From assembly GCA_014898425.1 (NCBI GenBank), contig RCSZ01000002.1, positions 2,666,001 to 2,730,000 of the forward strand: DNA of 64,000 nt. The letters are read 5' to 3'. Source of the stretch: Botryotinia globosa. Its lineage: Eukaryota > Ascomycota > Leotiomycetes > Helotiales > Sclerotiniaceae. How positions within the stretch are numbered: position 1 is the first letter of the stretch; each line of letters opens with the position of its first letter. Position numbers and translations under genes: made by a program. Positions 1 to 11,250 of this stretch are shown piece by piece. The notes below the pieces were generated by a model. The model was not told the DNA's origin. It was given only the letters and a program-made list of their open reading frames with translations, and did not search any database.

Positions 1-3000
1 CCGGATGACCCCGGATATCTACCTAGAGAATTAATTAGATATCCCTTCTATTATATATTGTAGAGTAAAGTAATTGTTTGATAGAATGTGATTGGGTATG
101 GATATATTTGGGGTAAATTATGCAATATTAGATTATATGATTCGATTATATGATCGTTTAATATTAGAATCAATCAATGGTTTGAATCAAAATAATAATG
201 GAGAATAACCTCGTTTTTGGACGACAATTATGAGACGATTATACAATATACCCCGGATATTCGAAATATCCAGTGGATTTCCTGAATATCCGCCCTGTTG
301 TGGTTTACCTAATGAAATATCTAAAGCAATACATATCGATACAGTCTCAAACAGTCTGTTACATCGAACTTGCTTAATCTGTTCTCCGAACACGAAAATA
401 GAATCTGCAGCTACCAAAAAAGAAAAAGAAAAATCAGATGATTGAAGCCAAGCAATATGTTTCGGAAAGAGGGGCGATCAACAGCAGAGCTAGATCTTCG
501 CCAAGGTCCCCAAATGAGACTCAGAGAGCAGTGATCTCGCCCTCGGGGAAGTGATAATCAGAGAGGATTACAGGTACTGAAGGTATCAAAATTAAAGACT
601 AGCAAACGACCTAATGCATAGCAGCTTTTCATTGGGGTACCCCAAGCGTGGATCTGCGCATGTACGCACGCTACGAACGTCATGGCGGTATTGAAGAAAA
701 CGATGTGCCCTTTTTTTCTTCTTCTTTGAATAATCGAGAACGTTCTCTGCGTCATAAGGGTTGTTGAAAGTGATGCAGTTATGATGGGGTCTCTACGGCT
801 ACGGCTTCTCGCTAGATTCGCTTCGTTTCTGATATTTCATAATGAATTGCTCGGCTCGGCTTCTAGTGGAGAATTAGCGGCTTAGGTTGAGAGAATCGTG
901 TTTCGCTGAATGGAAAATGGTGAATGTTGAATGTTTTCATGCTAGGGTTATGGTGATGGAGTAGATGTGGAATATTTGGCTGTATATATGTCTCTTATGC
1001 TCATTTTGAATGTTTGAGTTTCTTTTTGGGATGGGGGGTAGTGAGGAGTGAGGAATAAGGAAGAAGGAGTGAAGAATGAGGAATGAGAAGTGAAGAATAA
1101 GAAGTAAGAAGTGAGGAGTAAGGAGTGAGAAGTGAGGAATTTTGGGGGGAAGGAGAGAAAATGAGAATGAGAATGAAAGTGGGAGTAGAAATAAGATCGG
1201 TGTTGGAAAAAAATTGAGCGGTGTGCTTCGTGATCAAGTATGGATATGATGTCATTTAATTATGCTTACAGGCTGCTCTAATAGTTATTCCAACCGTTGT
1301 TCTAACTGTTGTTCATGCACTCATCTACCACCTTTCCCTCAACAAAAATATCATAGCTCTTACCAAACTAATACAAAATTAGAGAAGCTACTCATCCTCA
1401 AGTATACATTCCCGGAACGTTGCACTTCTAACCAGCCGATTCCTCCCCCAATAAACCATCTTCACAAATTACACGATGGAAGAATTCTTAGAACATCGTT
1501 TGCTATTACAGGAACCGTCAGAATATCCTTCTGAGATATTTGAGATTCACACATCCATTAATCCATTCACTCCCACAAAGTATTTCACTGATACAATGCA
1601 GTAAGTCCATCACCCGAGTCTTGGCAGGGGGTAGTTGTATATTAAGAACAAGGAAATCGTATCGCTGCTGTTACTACTTGAGTTTAATGGTCGGACGTTT
1701 TCAATGTTCCGATACGAATCTAATAATTAACGATTTTCGATATTTCAAGTCAGATTCATGTATTCAAAGATACTCAAATATATATACTTACATACCTAAC
1801 TATATAGATAAGAGTATTTCTAGACATAATTAGAACTATAGCGTTAAGAGTTTTTATATATATAAATAAAGATTGAATGGATGGCCTAAAGTCATTCATA
1901 GTCTATATCAAAGAAGCTAGTCTCGTAGTAAGGCCTATGTAAGACTTACTCCTTTCTATACTTAGCTAGTCTGTTAGATGAAATTCATATTGATAATTAG
2001 ACTATATATTTAGATTCTAAATCTTCCGTATTCTATACGAGGAAATAGATTTTCTGTATATTTGATGAGTGATTAAAAATACAGTAGTGGTTATTATTAT
2101 TATATTATATATAATTATAGTTAAATCATTATATTTTTTATATGAAATCTAGAATTTTAATATTATAGAATAGATCTAATTATTTTCACTAAGAGAAATA
2201 AACGATTCAAATACGCTCTAATAATATTCAAAAGACTACTATGAATTAATTCTTAAGATAAGTTGATTAAATTACTATTTTAAAAATATTATATTCGATA
2301 TTTTACTAGATCTAATATTATATTTTAAAAAATGAATTTATTCAAGCTACCTAGTGTACGTTGAGCCTAATATTGTTCTCGGTAAATACGATATATTAGA
2401 TCTAATATCGGAAAAAATTCTATAATCAGATATTCAATTACTATAATAAATATCTCTATATACTTTGCCACAGCAAAAATTACTACCTCAAACATGACTC
2501 GTTCCACTTCCTTGCTTACTTACTGCCCAGAGTTAAGTAGAAATGAATACTAAAGTAGGTAAGATACTAGATATTTAGTCTGATTCAATATTCAACGATG
2601 TGCTTTTTTGTCTCGGTTCTATAATCTTGACTCAGATTTCCGCTCAGACCTTGTAGTGACAAAGTGAATATTCGAGGTAAAGAGAAATTCAATATAAATT
2701 CTTATATAAATTAATATATATATATATATATTATAATATTAATAATATATTCGTTACTAACGAATAAAGTATACTGGTTTATGCTTCTGGCTTTGGTATG
2801 TTCTAATCAATCAACATGCTGATATGGTATTCAACAGGTCTTTCAATTGGTTGATATAGGCTTCATCACAAGGACATACTCGTGGGGTCTAGGCAAACAT
2901 GATCCAAAGAGCTACACAACCATCTTTGATCTTGGAGCCTTCCATTTGGTCATAAGACTGACATATCATCTCATTCTAATCATACGATTTGTATAGCAAA

Positions 3001-3011
3001 GAACTGTGAGC
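1..3011. other. AT-rich gene-poor flank without recognisable genes
   Basis: I see no open frame resembling a known protein in this stretch. The part around 1830-2760 is extremely AT-rich, with runs of TA and frequent stops in all frames, as in repeat-induced-point-mutated or isochore DNA of filamentous fungi. A purine-rich block at about 1030-1170 is a degenerate tandem array of units like gaggagtgag/gaagtgaggag; its complement reads as a spurious SSLL-rich peptide. The short open frames at 230-445, 1262-1534 and 1540-1833 have no family features and look accidental. Confidence 0.6.
1030..1170. repeat. Degenerate purine-only minisatellite
   Basis: The plus strand here is almost entirely A and G and consists of imperfect 9-11 base units (gaggagtgag, gaataagaag, gaagtgagga and similar). 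Strand-asymmetric polypurine tracts of this kind commonly arise by slippage. No gene is attached to it. Confidence 0.6.
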
Positions 3012-3701
3012 TCATCGAAATGTCTCCGTCAACACCTCCTTTTCCATCACAAGGAACTCCTCAAACGTTGTCAATTCAACCATCTTCCTCAAGCTCCCCA
3101 TATCAATATAATCCGCCATCGTCCGCATTGCCTTCTCCCCATTCATTAATAATTGCTTTTTACCCATGTTTTCCACCTCCGCATCTGTCATAAACACTGT
3201 TTTTAACTCTCCTGGCTTTCCTACTGTCTCCGCAACTAGATCTAAAATCTCTTGCACCGTCAACAAATCACTTGCAACTCCGATTTCTCTCTTATCAAAC
3301 TCCTCCGGCTTTTGGAATGACTCGACCGCTACCTTTGCAATATCCTCATGGTCTACTAGTGGTAACTTCGAAGATGCCGTCATGCACGTTGTCCAGGTGC
3401 CATTATCGCGCACTTCGGGATAACGATTAATTTTCGGTTCTAAGAAATTGGCCATAAAGAACCCTGGACGTATGATTGTGCAGTGCTCAAAACTAGCTTC
3501 GAGAGCAGCTTGCTCAATTGCTTTCTTATTCGTGAGGTGCATCTTCATGAAAGAGTCGGGATGAAATTGCACACCAGCGTCTAACTGAGTGACACCAAGA
3601 GAAGTGGATACGACAATCTGCTTAACGCCTACAGCTTTAGCTATTTTTAGAATTGATTGGACACTTGGTTGAGTTTGGTGAAGTTTAGAAAGTAACCACA
3701 A
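3012..3701 (-). pseudogene. NmrA-like NAD(P)-binding protein, N-terminally truncated
   Basis: The frame encodes the middle and C-terminal part of an NmrA-like atypical short-chain dehydrogenase/reductase. A stretch reading AVGVKQIVVSTSLGV is followed by a lysine-containing helix (LTNKKAIEQAALEAS), then IIRPGFFMANFLEP, LVDHEDIAKVAVESF and a C-terminal helical region. These are the order and spacing of the NmrA/NAD-binding-10 fold. Missing is the N-terminal 70-90 residues with the Rossmann GxxGxxG loop that binds dinucleotide. No such motif is visible in the 365 bases between this frame and the neighbouring methyltransferase stop. The apparent start codon is TTG, and no good ATG opens the frame. 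It is most likely a truncated relic; an undetected upstream exon is the alternative. It lies 0.37 kb downstream of the methyltransferase on the same strand. Confidence 0.65.
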
Positions 3702-4066
3702 ATAATCGCCGGAAATTGCGTTCTATATATCTTCTCATGGACGAGTTAGGTTATATAATCAAATCATCTAGCGAGCTTTCAAGTGGAAGAGTGATAGGAT
3801 GCTAGGTACTATTTTATGTGATGAGTAGGTCGCTAGCTTCTTTCTGAAAATTAGGTGCTCAAACTCGCTACAACGCTTCTTGTTCCCAGCGAATACCGAA
3901 AACTTAATGAAAATTTAAAGTTAATGCTAAATTGTCATGGATTTGGACTTGTCTGTACTAGTATTACGACACAAATATGGTCTAGTAGCTATCTAGGCTA
4001 TGTAGACTCCCCACTCTGCATTTCCCCCAGTAATGTCTCCTAGAAGCTAAATATACGAAGTATTGA

Positions 4067-5618
4067 CTAAGCTTTTCCCTCCCATACAAATTCCAGGATT
4101 CCCAGTGCTGAGCCCTGGGGAAAAGTAAAGTTCTTGAAAACAAAGTTCGAGTCAGCCTCTTGAACCAATTTCTTCCAATCGGCAACGGTTCTGTCTCGTG
4201 AGTTGAAGGAGGCAGCCAAGCTCAGATCACCGGATCTATTGCACGAAAAGTATAAGTTATGGTTGGCTCTGACAGATGAGTTATGCACTGAGTTACTAAC
4301 CTAGCAGCCTTTTCTCTCCATGCAGGTCCTGCTCCTGGCTCTGGCAAAATGTTATCTTGAATAATAAGTCTATTTCCCGGCTTGAGGGCAGGAAGTTGGG
4401 CTTTCAAAGCAAGGATAGAATACTTGTCGGCCCAGTTGCGCAAGGTCCAACGGAAATAAAAGACATCGGCTGAGGTTGTCTGAGGGGCAAAGAAGTCATG
4501 CGGCTCAAAGGTCACTTTGCCCTTCAGTTCCCTGATACATATTAGAAGCAAATTCTAAAATCTAAAAAAGTTTAACATAACTTACTCAGGTACTCCAGCT
4601 TCGGCAGGCCCCATCATGAATGCCATATCTTGAACCACAACTTTAAGATTGCTGTGCTTCTTTGCTAGGGCCATGGCGAACATTCCTGGGCCACCACCGA
4701 CATGGATAACTCGAGCCTCCCCCAAGGATGCCCAGTCAAAGTAATCGGTGATGTATTTCGGGTCGTGTTCCGGCTTCTTCATATAAGATACCATAGCGTT
4801 TCCAAAGCGTCCAGCACGCTCAGGATGGGCTCCAAGGAAGGCGTAGATAGAATCTGATGTGCTATTCTCAATACAAAATCCCTAGGAATCAAACTTTAGA
4901 ATTTTACACGTTTGAAACACCAAACAGTAATACATACCGTCTCACTGGGTTCTTCGGAGCCTGGCCACTTCTCCAAAGCTTCAACTACCTATAGAGTGAA
5001 ACCGTTAGTATACGCCAAAAAATTGCCAAAGCCGAAAAAGAAGAATCCTCTTACCTTTGTGCTCGCGGGCCACATTTCTTCAGTTCCAGCTCCTAGCCAG
5101 TCATTTGTGACGGGATCGGTGAGGATCTTAGATGCTTTAGTATGGGCTACAAAGCCGGGCTCGGGCTCGTAGAAGATGCGCATCGTCATGGCATGTCGAA
5201 GCAAACGGGTGACCATCTGCTCAGTCAACGGAGTTTGCTTGGCAATATCTGCGAAAGAGATTCGACCGCCGGCTGGAACCATAGCTGCAATGCTATAGCG
5301 GGTGATGACTTGCTGACATAGCGAGTTATTGTGCTGTTGGATTTCTCGAGTCAGCTACCTAAAATTTTTGTTGAGGAAAATACCAACTCCGCCATGGCCA
5401 TGGATTGAGATCATGGATTCTTGAAGCAAATCTTGAAGCTCCGCTGTGGCGTCAAGAACAGCATCTTGTACTTCGGCAAGTTCAAGGGGAAGTGTTAGTG
5501 GGGCATCCTCATCAAATGAAGGTGTGGGAAGGTTTTTTGCGGTCAAGACCTCTTGGATCTTGGCTACGGAGGCAGCGATAGTGTCAGCAAGCTGCTGAAT
5601 ACGTGGAGTTGAAGCCAT
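4067..5618 (-). CDS. SAM-dependent O-methyltransferase (COMT-like, plant/fungal type)
   Basis: This is a class-I O-methyltransferase of the caffeate-OMT type, common in polyketide and aromatic metabolite clusters; the substrate cannot be told. Exons by splice phase are 5388-5618, 5055-5354, 4938-4988, 4586-4881, 4301-4531 and 4067-4235, giving about 425 aa, normal for the family. The N-terminal part is a winged-helix dimerisation domain (GGRISFADIAKQTPLTEQMVTRLLRHAM, shown here in part only as GGRISFADIA). The SAM loop reads VIHVGGGPGMFA, followed by VVVQDMAF. Later come the DFFAPQTTSADVFYFRW block, with arginine and WADKYS where HDW is usual, and LIIQDNILPEPG. Exons 2-6 join with canonical GT-AG introns. 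The exon 1/2 junction is abnormal: 33 bases, same frame, with a TAG. It needs either a 33-39 bp intron or is a nonsense mutation. The gene may be inactive. Confidence 0.8.
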
Positions 5619-6072
5619 TTTTGCTCAGTGAGGGGTAGTAAACAAAACTCGGTGTATCTTGGAGAAAGAGTGATAGAATAACTGACAGGTAATTGCGATA
5701 GTGCAATTGTCTGCAAGTAATAAATAGGAAGCAAAGTTGGACATAGAGGGGTAGTTGTTGACAAATGGAGCTCGGATATGGTGAGGTTGTATGAATGTTA
5801 TGTATTGGCAAATTACCCTCGTATCCCATCACAAACTGTTACTCTTATGCCCATGTCCCTTAAATCGGCAATACTTTACCCTCATGCCTTTTAAAAATTT
5901 ATTCCAGAAGGGATATAGGTTCTAAATCGGTCTTTAGTTAGATTAGATCTTACATGTAACAATTTAGAATTTATACCTTTTTTGGGGATAAGACTTGTAA
6001 TACCCGCCTACTTGGTGGTTCGCTTGCAGTTGGCCCCTCGAAGGACGTGCGCGGCACGGTATTTGATGTGGT
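5619..6072. other. Intergenic, upstream of the O-methyltransferase
   Basis: No gene is recognised. The first 200 bases should contain the methyltransferase promoter; an AT-rich TATTTATTAC on the minus strand near 5713-5722 sits about 100 bases from the start codon and could be a TATA-like element. The short frames here (5564-5832 minus) are low-complexity and overlap the methyltransferase leader. Confidence 0.4.
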
Positions 6073-6074
6073 TA

Positions 6075-6418
6075 TCCCCTAGAGTGCGAACTCCGGGCGC
6101 CCTCGCTTAACAAGGAGTTATTGACCAATTAGATCATTAGGATTCCTTGAATTTAATCCATCATTCACAAGCATTCTCTAATATAAAATTCAATCAATAT
6201 AATTTCTGTATCAAAATTTTGAATATAATAATATATACTAATTTTCAATCTTTAATCTTTTTTTAAATTTAAAAAACTCGAAATTTGAAATCAATATTCT
6301 AATTTATAGATAATGTGATTGAAAACCCACTAAAATAGCTATTCTATCCAATAAGGCTTTATTATTTAAGGTCTATCGCACAGACGACATGTGCGCCCTG
6401 AGTTCGCACTCTAGGGGA
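6075..6418. mobile_element. MITE, Tc1/mariner-type, TA target duplication
   Basis: Two near-perfect inverted ends face each other 344 bases apart. The left end begins TCCCCTAGAGTGCGAACTC at 6075 and the right end is its reverse complement finishing at 6418. The similarity extends inward (GGGCGC) to roughly 26 bases with one or two mismatches. Both ends are flanked by the dinucleotide TA (6073-6074 and 6419-6420), the target duplication expected for Tc1/mariner/Fot1-type transposition. The interior is AT-rich and encodes nothing, so this is a non-autonomous miniature element that would need a transposase supplied elsewhere. The intact ends suggest a fairly recent insertion or protection from decay. 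Confidence 0.85.
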
Positions 6419-6508
6419 TACCTATGTGTTAGACTGTTAGTGAATGTCAGTGGATTCACTATCTCCAGATTAAGCTTGTCCGAGTTCATCCAGCAAGACA
6501 CTACTATG

Positions 6509-6645
6509 CCTGTGGTGGGGTGACAGTAGGCCTGCGGCGGGTTGGCGGTAGGCCTGCGGCGGGGTGACAATAGGCCTGCGGCGGGTTAGCGGTAGGCCTG
6601 CGGCGGGTTAGCGGTAGGCCTGCGGCGGGTTGGCGGTATGCTTGC
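6509..6645. repeat. GC-rich 22-bp minisatellite
   Basis: About six head-to-tail copies of a 22-base unit, approximately aggcctgcggcgggttagcggt. Copies alternate between ggttagcggt, ggttggcggt and ggggtgacaat in the second half. It begins about 90 bases to the right of the MITE and stands out sharply from the surrounding AT-rich DNA. The first copy (cctgtggtggggtgacag) is the most diverged, as expected at the edge of an expanding array. Confidence 0.85.
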
Positions 6646-8900
6646 AAATTCATTGGAACGAGAGTATGAAAACTCCCTTGTTGTATTATATTTTGTAATT
6701 ATAGATACAATGTCTTTCCTAAGTTCCGCTAGTCCCGAACAGGCCTGACTCTCCTATTGTATTACTACCAGATCAAAAATTTGACACTTGTAAGTAACAT
6801 TGTGGTGGTATCCAAAAACTTTTTAGCCGGAGCAAGTTACATACACTGCATCGGATAAATGCCCAAACTCACGGTGAGTGCATTAAGCTCCCTGATTCGC
6901 CAATGCTCATGGTACGGCGCAATACACCCGGATGCTCTTCCATACAAGTAAGCTCTACAGTATCGTACTTGCACGTTTATTACATGTTTCCCTGTCCCTG
7001 CCCCTGTCCCTGACGACGACTTGTAAGCGCAACCTCACACACCATGAGCTCGAAACTTTTATAGTCAGTAGCCGAATGGAAACCCCCTGCAGTTAACCAT
7101 CTTGTCGCTTATTTCTTGTCCTATCTCGTCTATCTACTGTACCGGGGAGGAGAAGGTAGCGAGAACTGGTTTGTGCGCCATATAATCATATTCTCTTATC
7201 TCAGGTTGAAAGTTAGTAAAAAGCCAAAAAAATCAGTATCTCCTTAATCATAAACAAAGACAAATAAGTTCGATAATTTAAATTCGAAATAATAACATTT
7301 AAAAAAAAAACTTTCTTTTACTCATTTTGAATTTTAATTAATTATCTCGTTTTTTCTCTAAACAATTCATTATTTAATGAATAGAAAACAAAACTCGACT
7401 TTTCTTATATCTTTAATATATAATTCACAAGGAGAATAGTATAGTTTTCTTTATTGTTATATTATCTCTATTCAAGTTAGACTATAATATATATATAAAA
7501 TTAATTATACTACTACTATTAGCATATTAATTATTTATATATGTATTTAGTATAGTTGTTTTAATCTATAAGTAAAGAATACTTATAAGTTTTAAGTTAT
7601 AGAAATAAAAGAGTAAGTGCTTATATACCTTCAAATCAACTATTTTCAAATAATTAACAATTTCATAAAAATATTCAATCGCGGAGACGTCTAGGATTTT
7701 GTATGAATCATTCGTATTAATAACGACCAAAACTACTACTAAAGAGGAAAATTGGAGAAGTTGTTAGTTGTCACGTGCATGGAACCAATACGCATGGAAC
7801 CAAATAGAAGTTGTAAGCTTTACCACTACGCCACGCACGCAATCTGGCCAAAAGGCACAGTATCAGGGATTAAACTCCTGACAGCTTACTACTATATATA
7901 TATCCTAACATTAGTCGTCTCATAAATATAGAAATGCGATTGTATATCACCAGCTACGCTTATACTACTAGATGACCGTATAATCTTATCGTGCTAATTT
8001 AATTACTCAGCTAAATAATTAAAGATGTATAGTATATAATAAAATCATTTATAACTTCCACAAATATTATTCAAATCAAGTATAATTCAATCTTATTATA
8101 AATTAATATAATATTTGTATTATATTAGAATTTTAAAAGAATTAAAATCAAATTAAATAAATTAAAAGCTATTAAAGTTGTTGAATTGAAAAGAAAAATG
8201 CTTATTTTTCACATTACTTTTTTAATTATTAATAATTTAATCAATTGATATATTTTAATCTCAGAAATTTAATATAGAATAAAAGAATATTTTCTAAATG
8301 ATATTTTTTAATTTAAATTTTGGTAAAGAATTGAAAGACTTATTAAAGTTTAAAATGAAAAAACTAATAAAAATTACTATTGTGTTCGTGGAATTCAACA
8401 CGCTTATTTTCTCAATTTCAAATATAAAAAATTTAAATTTTAAATCCCTTTTTCTATTTCAATCTTTGATAACTTTCTTATATCAAAAGATTGAGAAAAA
8501 AAACTTTTTAATATATAAAGCTTTATATAATTTTTAATAGAATATTAAAATCTCAGAATATATAATCAAAAATTAAAAAAAAAAAAATTTTTTATTAATT
8601 TATTAATTTTAATATAATGTTTCTTTCCAATTGTTTTTATTCAAATTATTTGAAACTTTCTAGATATATATAAATTATATCAATAAACTATACTTTCAAA
8701 TTATATAAAATTTAAACAAGGTTTATAAAAGTTATAAATGATTTTATTATATACTATGCGTCTTTAATTATTTCGCCGAGTATGAGACAGTAAACGGCAA
8801 CGTTATGATCTTTCAGCAATTGAATACTTGGATCGTAATCTAACATTTTCAACTCGCAATACGAGAATACATCCAGTACACTTAGATCCGACACTAAGCC
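6646..8900. other. AT-rich block without genes
   Basis: Nothing codes recognisably here. From about 7200 to 8750 the sequence is overwhelmingly A and T, with homopolymer runs (poly-A near 8575-8590) and stop codons in all frames. The 79-aa frame at 8298-8537 is Lys/Asn/Phe/Leu/Ile-rich and is an AT-composition artefact. A less AT-rich stretch at 7740-7870 contains a repeated gcatggaaccaa and a tRNA A-box-like string on the minus strand, but no complete tRNA fold. Confidence 0.5.
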
Positions 8901-8901
8901 G

Positions 8902-8969
8902 CGTCTTGTCTTCCCGTCTTTCCACAATCTAACATCGTCTTGTCTTCCCGTCTTTCCACAATCTAACAT
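8902..8969. repeat. 34-bp perfect tandem duplication
   Basis: The 34-base unit starting cgtcttgtcttcccgtcttt occurs twice in immediate succession (8902-8935 and 8936-8969) with no mismatch. It lies about 80 bases upstream of the transporter start codon, inside the probable promoter or leader of that gene. Perfect identity implies a recent duplication. Confidence 0.9.
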
Positions 8970-9050
8970 CGGCGCCTTCCGCATTACTTTTCTATTCACC
9001 TTCATGCTTTGTGAAGATACTTGGATCATTTTCTCCTCGCGATAATCACA

Positions 9051-11250
9051 ATGCCAGACTTGAAGTCTTCGTCTACAACCTCTGAAGAAAATTCCAACAA
9101 GCACATCGCAGAAGCAGAAGCCAGAGCGGTTGAAAATCCCGGTCTCGAGGAAAAAAATCAAAATGAGGAACCCGAGTACATCACGGGCTACAAGCTCGCT
9201 ATTGTCATCGCTAGCGTTGCTCTATCATGCTTCCTCATGTTGTTAGATACCATGATTATTAGTACGGTGTGTAGTCTTTCTTTCGTCTTTGATCTATGAT
9301 AGATATCTCAAGGTCTTTTGGCTGACTCCTGTTCGAAATCCCTTTCGCTAGGCAATTCCTCGCATCACCGACACCTTTAACTCTCTTCTCGACGTCGGCT
9401 GGTATGCGAGCGCCTATCAATTTGGGAGGTAAGTGGAGATCCTGACCTCCGTACGTACTCGTTGACATTGCAAGACTGACACGGAAACAAGCGCGGCTCC
9501 TCAGCTTTTAACAGGGAGAATCTATACCCATTTTAGCACCAAGGTATCATGATCTATGCGCTCCTCTCTTGAATTTCCTGTTACTGAACCACAAATAAAA
9601 CAGTGGACTTTTCTTGTCTTCTTTGGAGTTTTCGAGCTTGGTTCATTACTATGCGGAGCGGCCGTCTCATCAGCCATGCTGATAGTTGGTCGTGCCGTGG
9701 CAGGTTTTGGTGCCGCGGGAATCATCATCGGGGCCATCACCATCGTCTCTAGCTGTGTTCCTATGGAGAGGCGTCCAGGTATGTCGGAATAAGATCGTTA
9801 CTCTCTGCTCAAATGTAATTGCCAACATTTGGCGATATTTAGGTCTACTCGGCATCACTATGGGATGTAAGTACGCTCTTGGAAACTCTTGTGAATGATG
9901 AGACTCACAATCGCTGGCAGTCAATCAACTCGGATTGGTCGCAGGACCCATCATCGGGGGTGCGTTTACCTCGTATAGTAATTGGCGATGGTGTGAGTAT
10001 ACATTCGTTCGCATGATCCCTTTCATCGCACGCTAATCATTGAAGGCTTTTACATCAACCTGCCTGTTGGAGCAATTGCAGTAGTAGCCATCGTCTTGCT
10101 GCGCATTCCGGAACAAACAGCTAAAGCCCCTGCGTTATCTGTTCTACGAAAGCTGCATCACCATCTCGATCTGGTTGGGTTTTTTCTTTTCGCTCCAGCG
10201 GTTCTCCAGCTTCTTCTCGCTCTTCAATACGGTGGCAATCAATACCCGTGGAACCATCGAGTCGTCATCGGTCTTTTCTGCGGTTCCGCTGCCAACTTTG
10301 TGGTTTGGTTTCTTTGGAATCGCTACAAAGGAGACGATGCTTTATTGCCTCATTCCATGATCGGCCGGACCGCTATCTGGGCATCAGGTGTCTATCAGGG
10401 CTTCCTAATGGCAGCGGTGTATGGAGGAATTTATTTCCTGCCAATATATTTCCAGGCTATTAATAACGCGAGTCCAATGCTCAGTGGCGTGTACCTCTTG
10501 CCAACCATCTTGCCTCAGCTTGTCATGGCTGCATCTTCGGGAGCTATAAGTAAGTTGAATACACATACATCCATAAGAGAGCTCTTTTTATTGTTTACTA
10601 ACATACCCTATAGTAATGAAAATTGGATATGTGATACCTTTGGCCTTTTTCTCCACAGTCTTCCTGTCGGTAGCTAGTGGCTTGTACTCGTTGCTGCAGC
10701 CCGGAAGCTCGACCGGGAAATGGGTCGGATTCCAGATCATCGGTGGCATTGGTTCAGGGGCCGGTCTACAAGTGGTGAGCCATTCCGTAGATAATAAACA
10801 TTCCTTGTGTCGTTTTCTTGCTGAAAAGTTGCTTTGTAGGCTATCATCGCCATCCAAGCTGTTACAACAGGAGAAGAGCTATCTTCCGGCATGGCGTTCA
10901 TGGTCTTTGCACAATCACTAACCCCCGCCATTGCCCTTTCCTTGTATCAGGTAATTTTTGCAGCAAGCCTGAGAACGCAGCTGGCTTCCAAAGCTCCGAA
11001 TGTGGATACTCAAGCCGTGATAAGGGCCGGCGCCACAGCTTTCCGTGGCGTTGTGCAACCCAGTGACCTTCCTGCTGTCTTGGTGGCTTACGCTAATAGT
11101 ATCGATCACGCTTTCTACCTGGTTGCTGCGATGGCTGCTTCGTGTGGTATATTTGTGTGGGGTATGGGATGGAACGATATAAGAAAGAAGGATACGACAA
11201 ACAATGCGGATGCGGATGCTGCAGCGGTTGCCAAGGAAGAGGTAGTGTAA
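9051..11250 (+). CDS. MFS drug/toxin transporter, 14-TM DHA2 family
   Basis: This is a major facilitator superfamily proton antiporter, probably plasma-membrane, of the type that exports toxins or drugs. Nine exons fit by phase: 9051-9266, 9352-9428, 9492-9543, 9604-9778, 9843-9866, 9921-9992, 10046-10549, 10614-10774 and 10840-11250, giving 563 aa. The N-terminus is an acidic hydrophilic tail, followed by [14 protein letters not shown] (the DHA2 motif D1 in TM1), then [29 protein letters not shown] in TM4 and NLPVGA with WRWCFYIN in TM5-6. Fourteen hydrophobic segments are plausible. The start is the first ATG of the frame at 9051. Closest in style to aflT/Tri12-like efflux pumps. It sits alone beyond an AT-rich block, but with the methyltransferase and NmrA remnant to its left it may belong to the same old metabolite cluster. 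Substrate unknown. Confidence 0.88.

Noticed and set aside
7795..7855. Minus-strand A-box-like gcgtggcgtagtggtaaagc followed by ggttcca strings
   Set aside because: The downstream ggttccatgcg is a poor B box, appears twice in tandem, and no cloverleaf closes. Not called as a tRNA or SINE.
8754..9161. 135-codon minus-strand frame
   Set aside because: It overlaps the transporter start antisense and runs through the 34-bp duplication; it has no family features and gives a repeated peptide.
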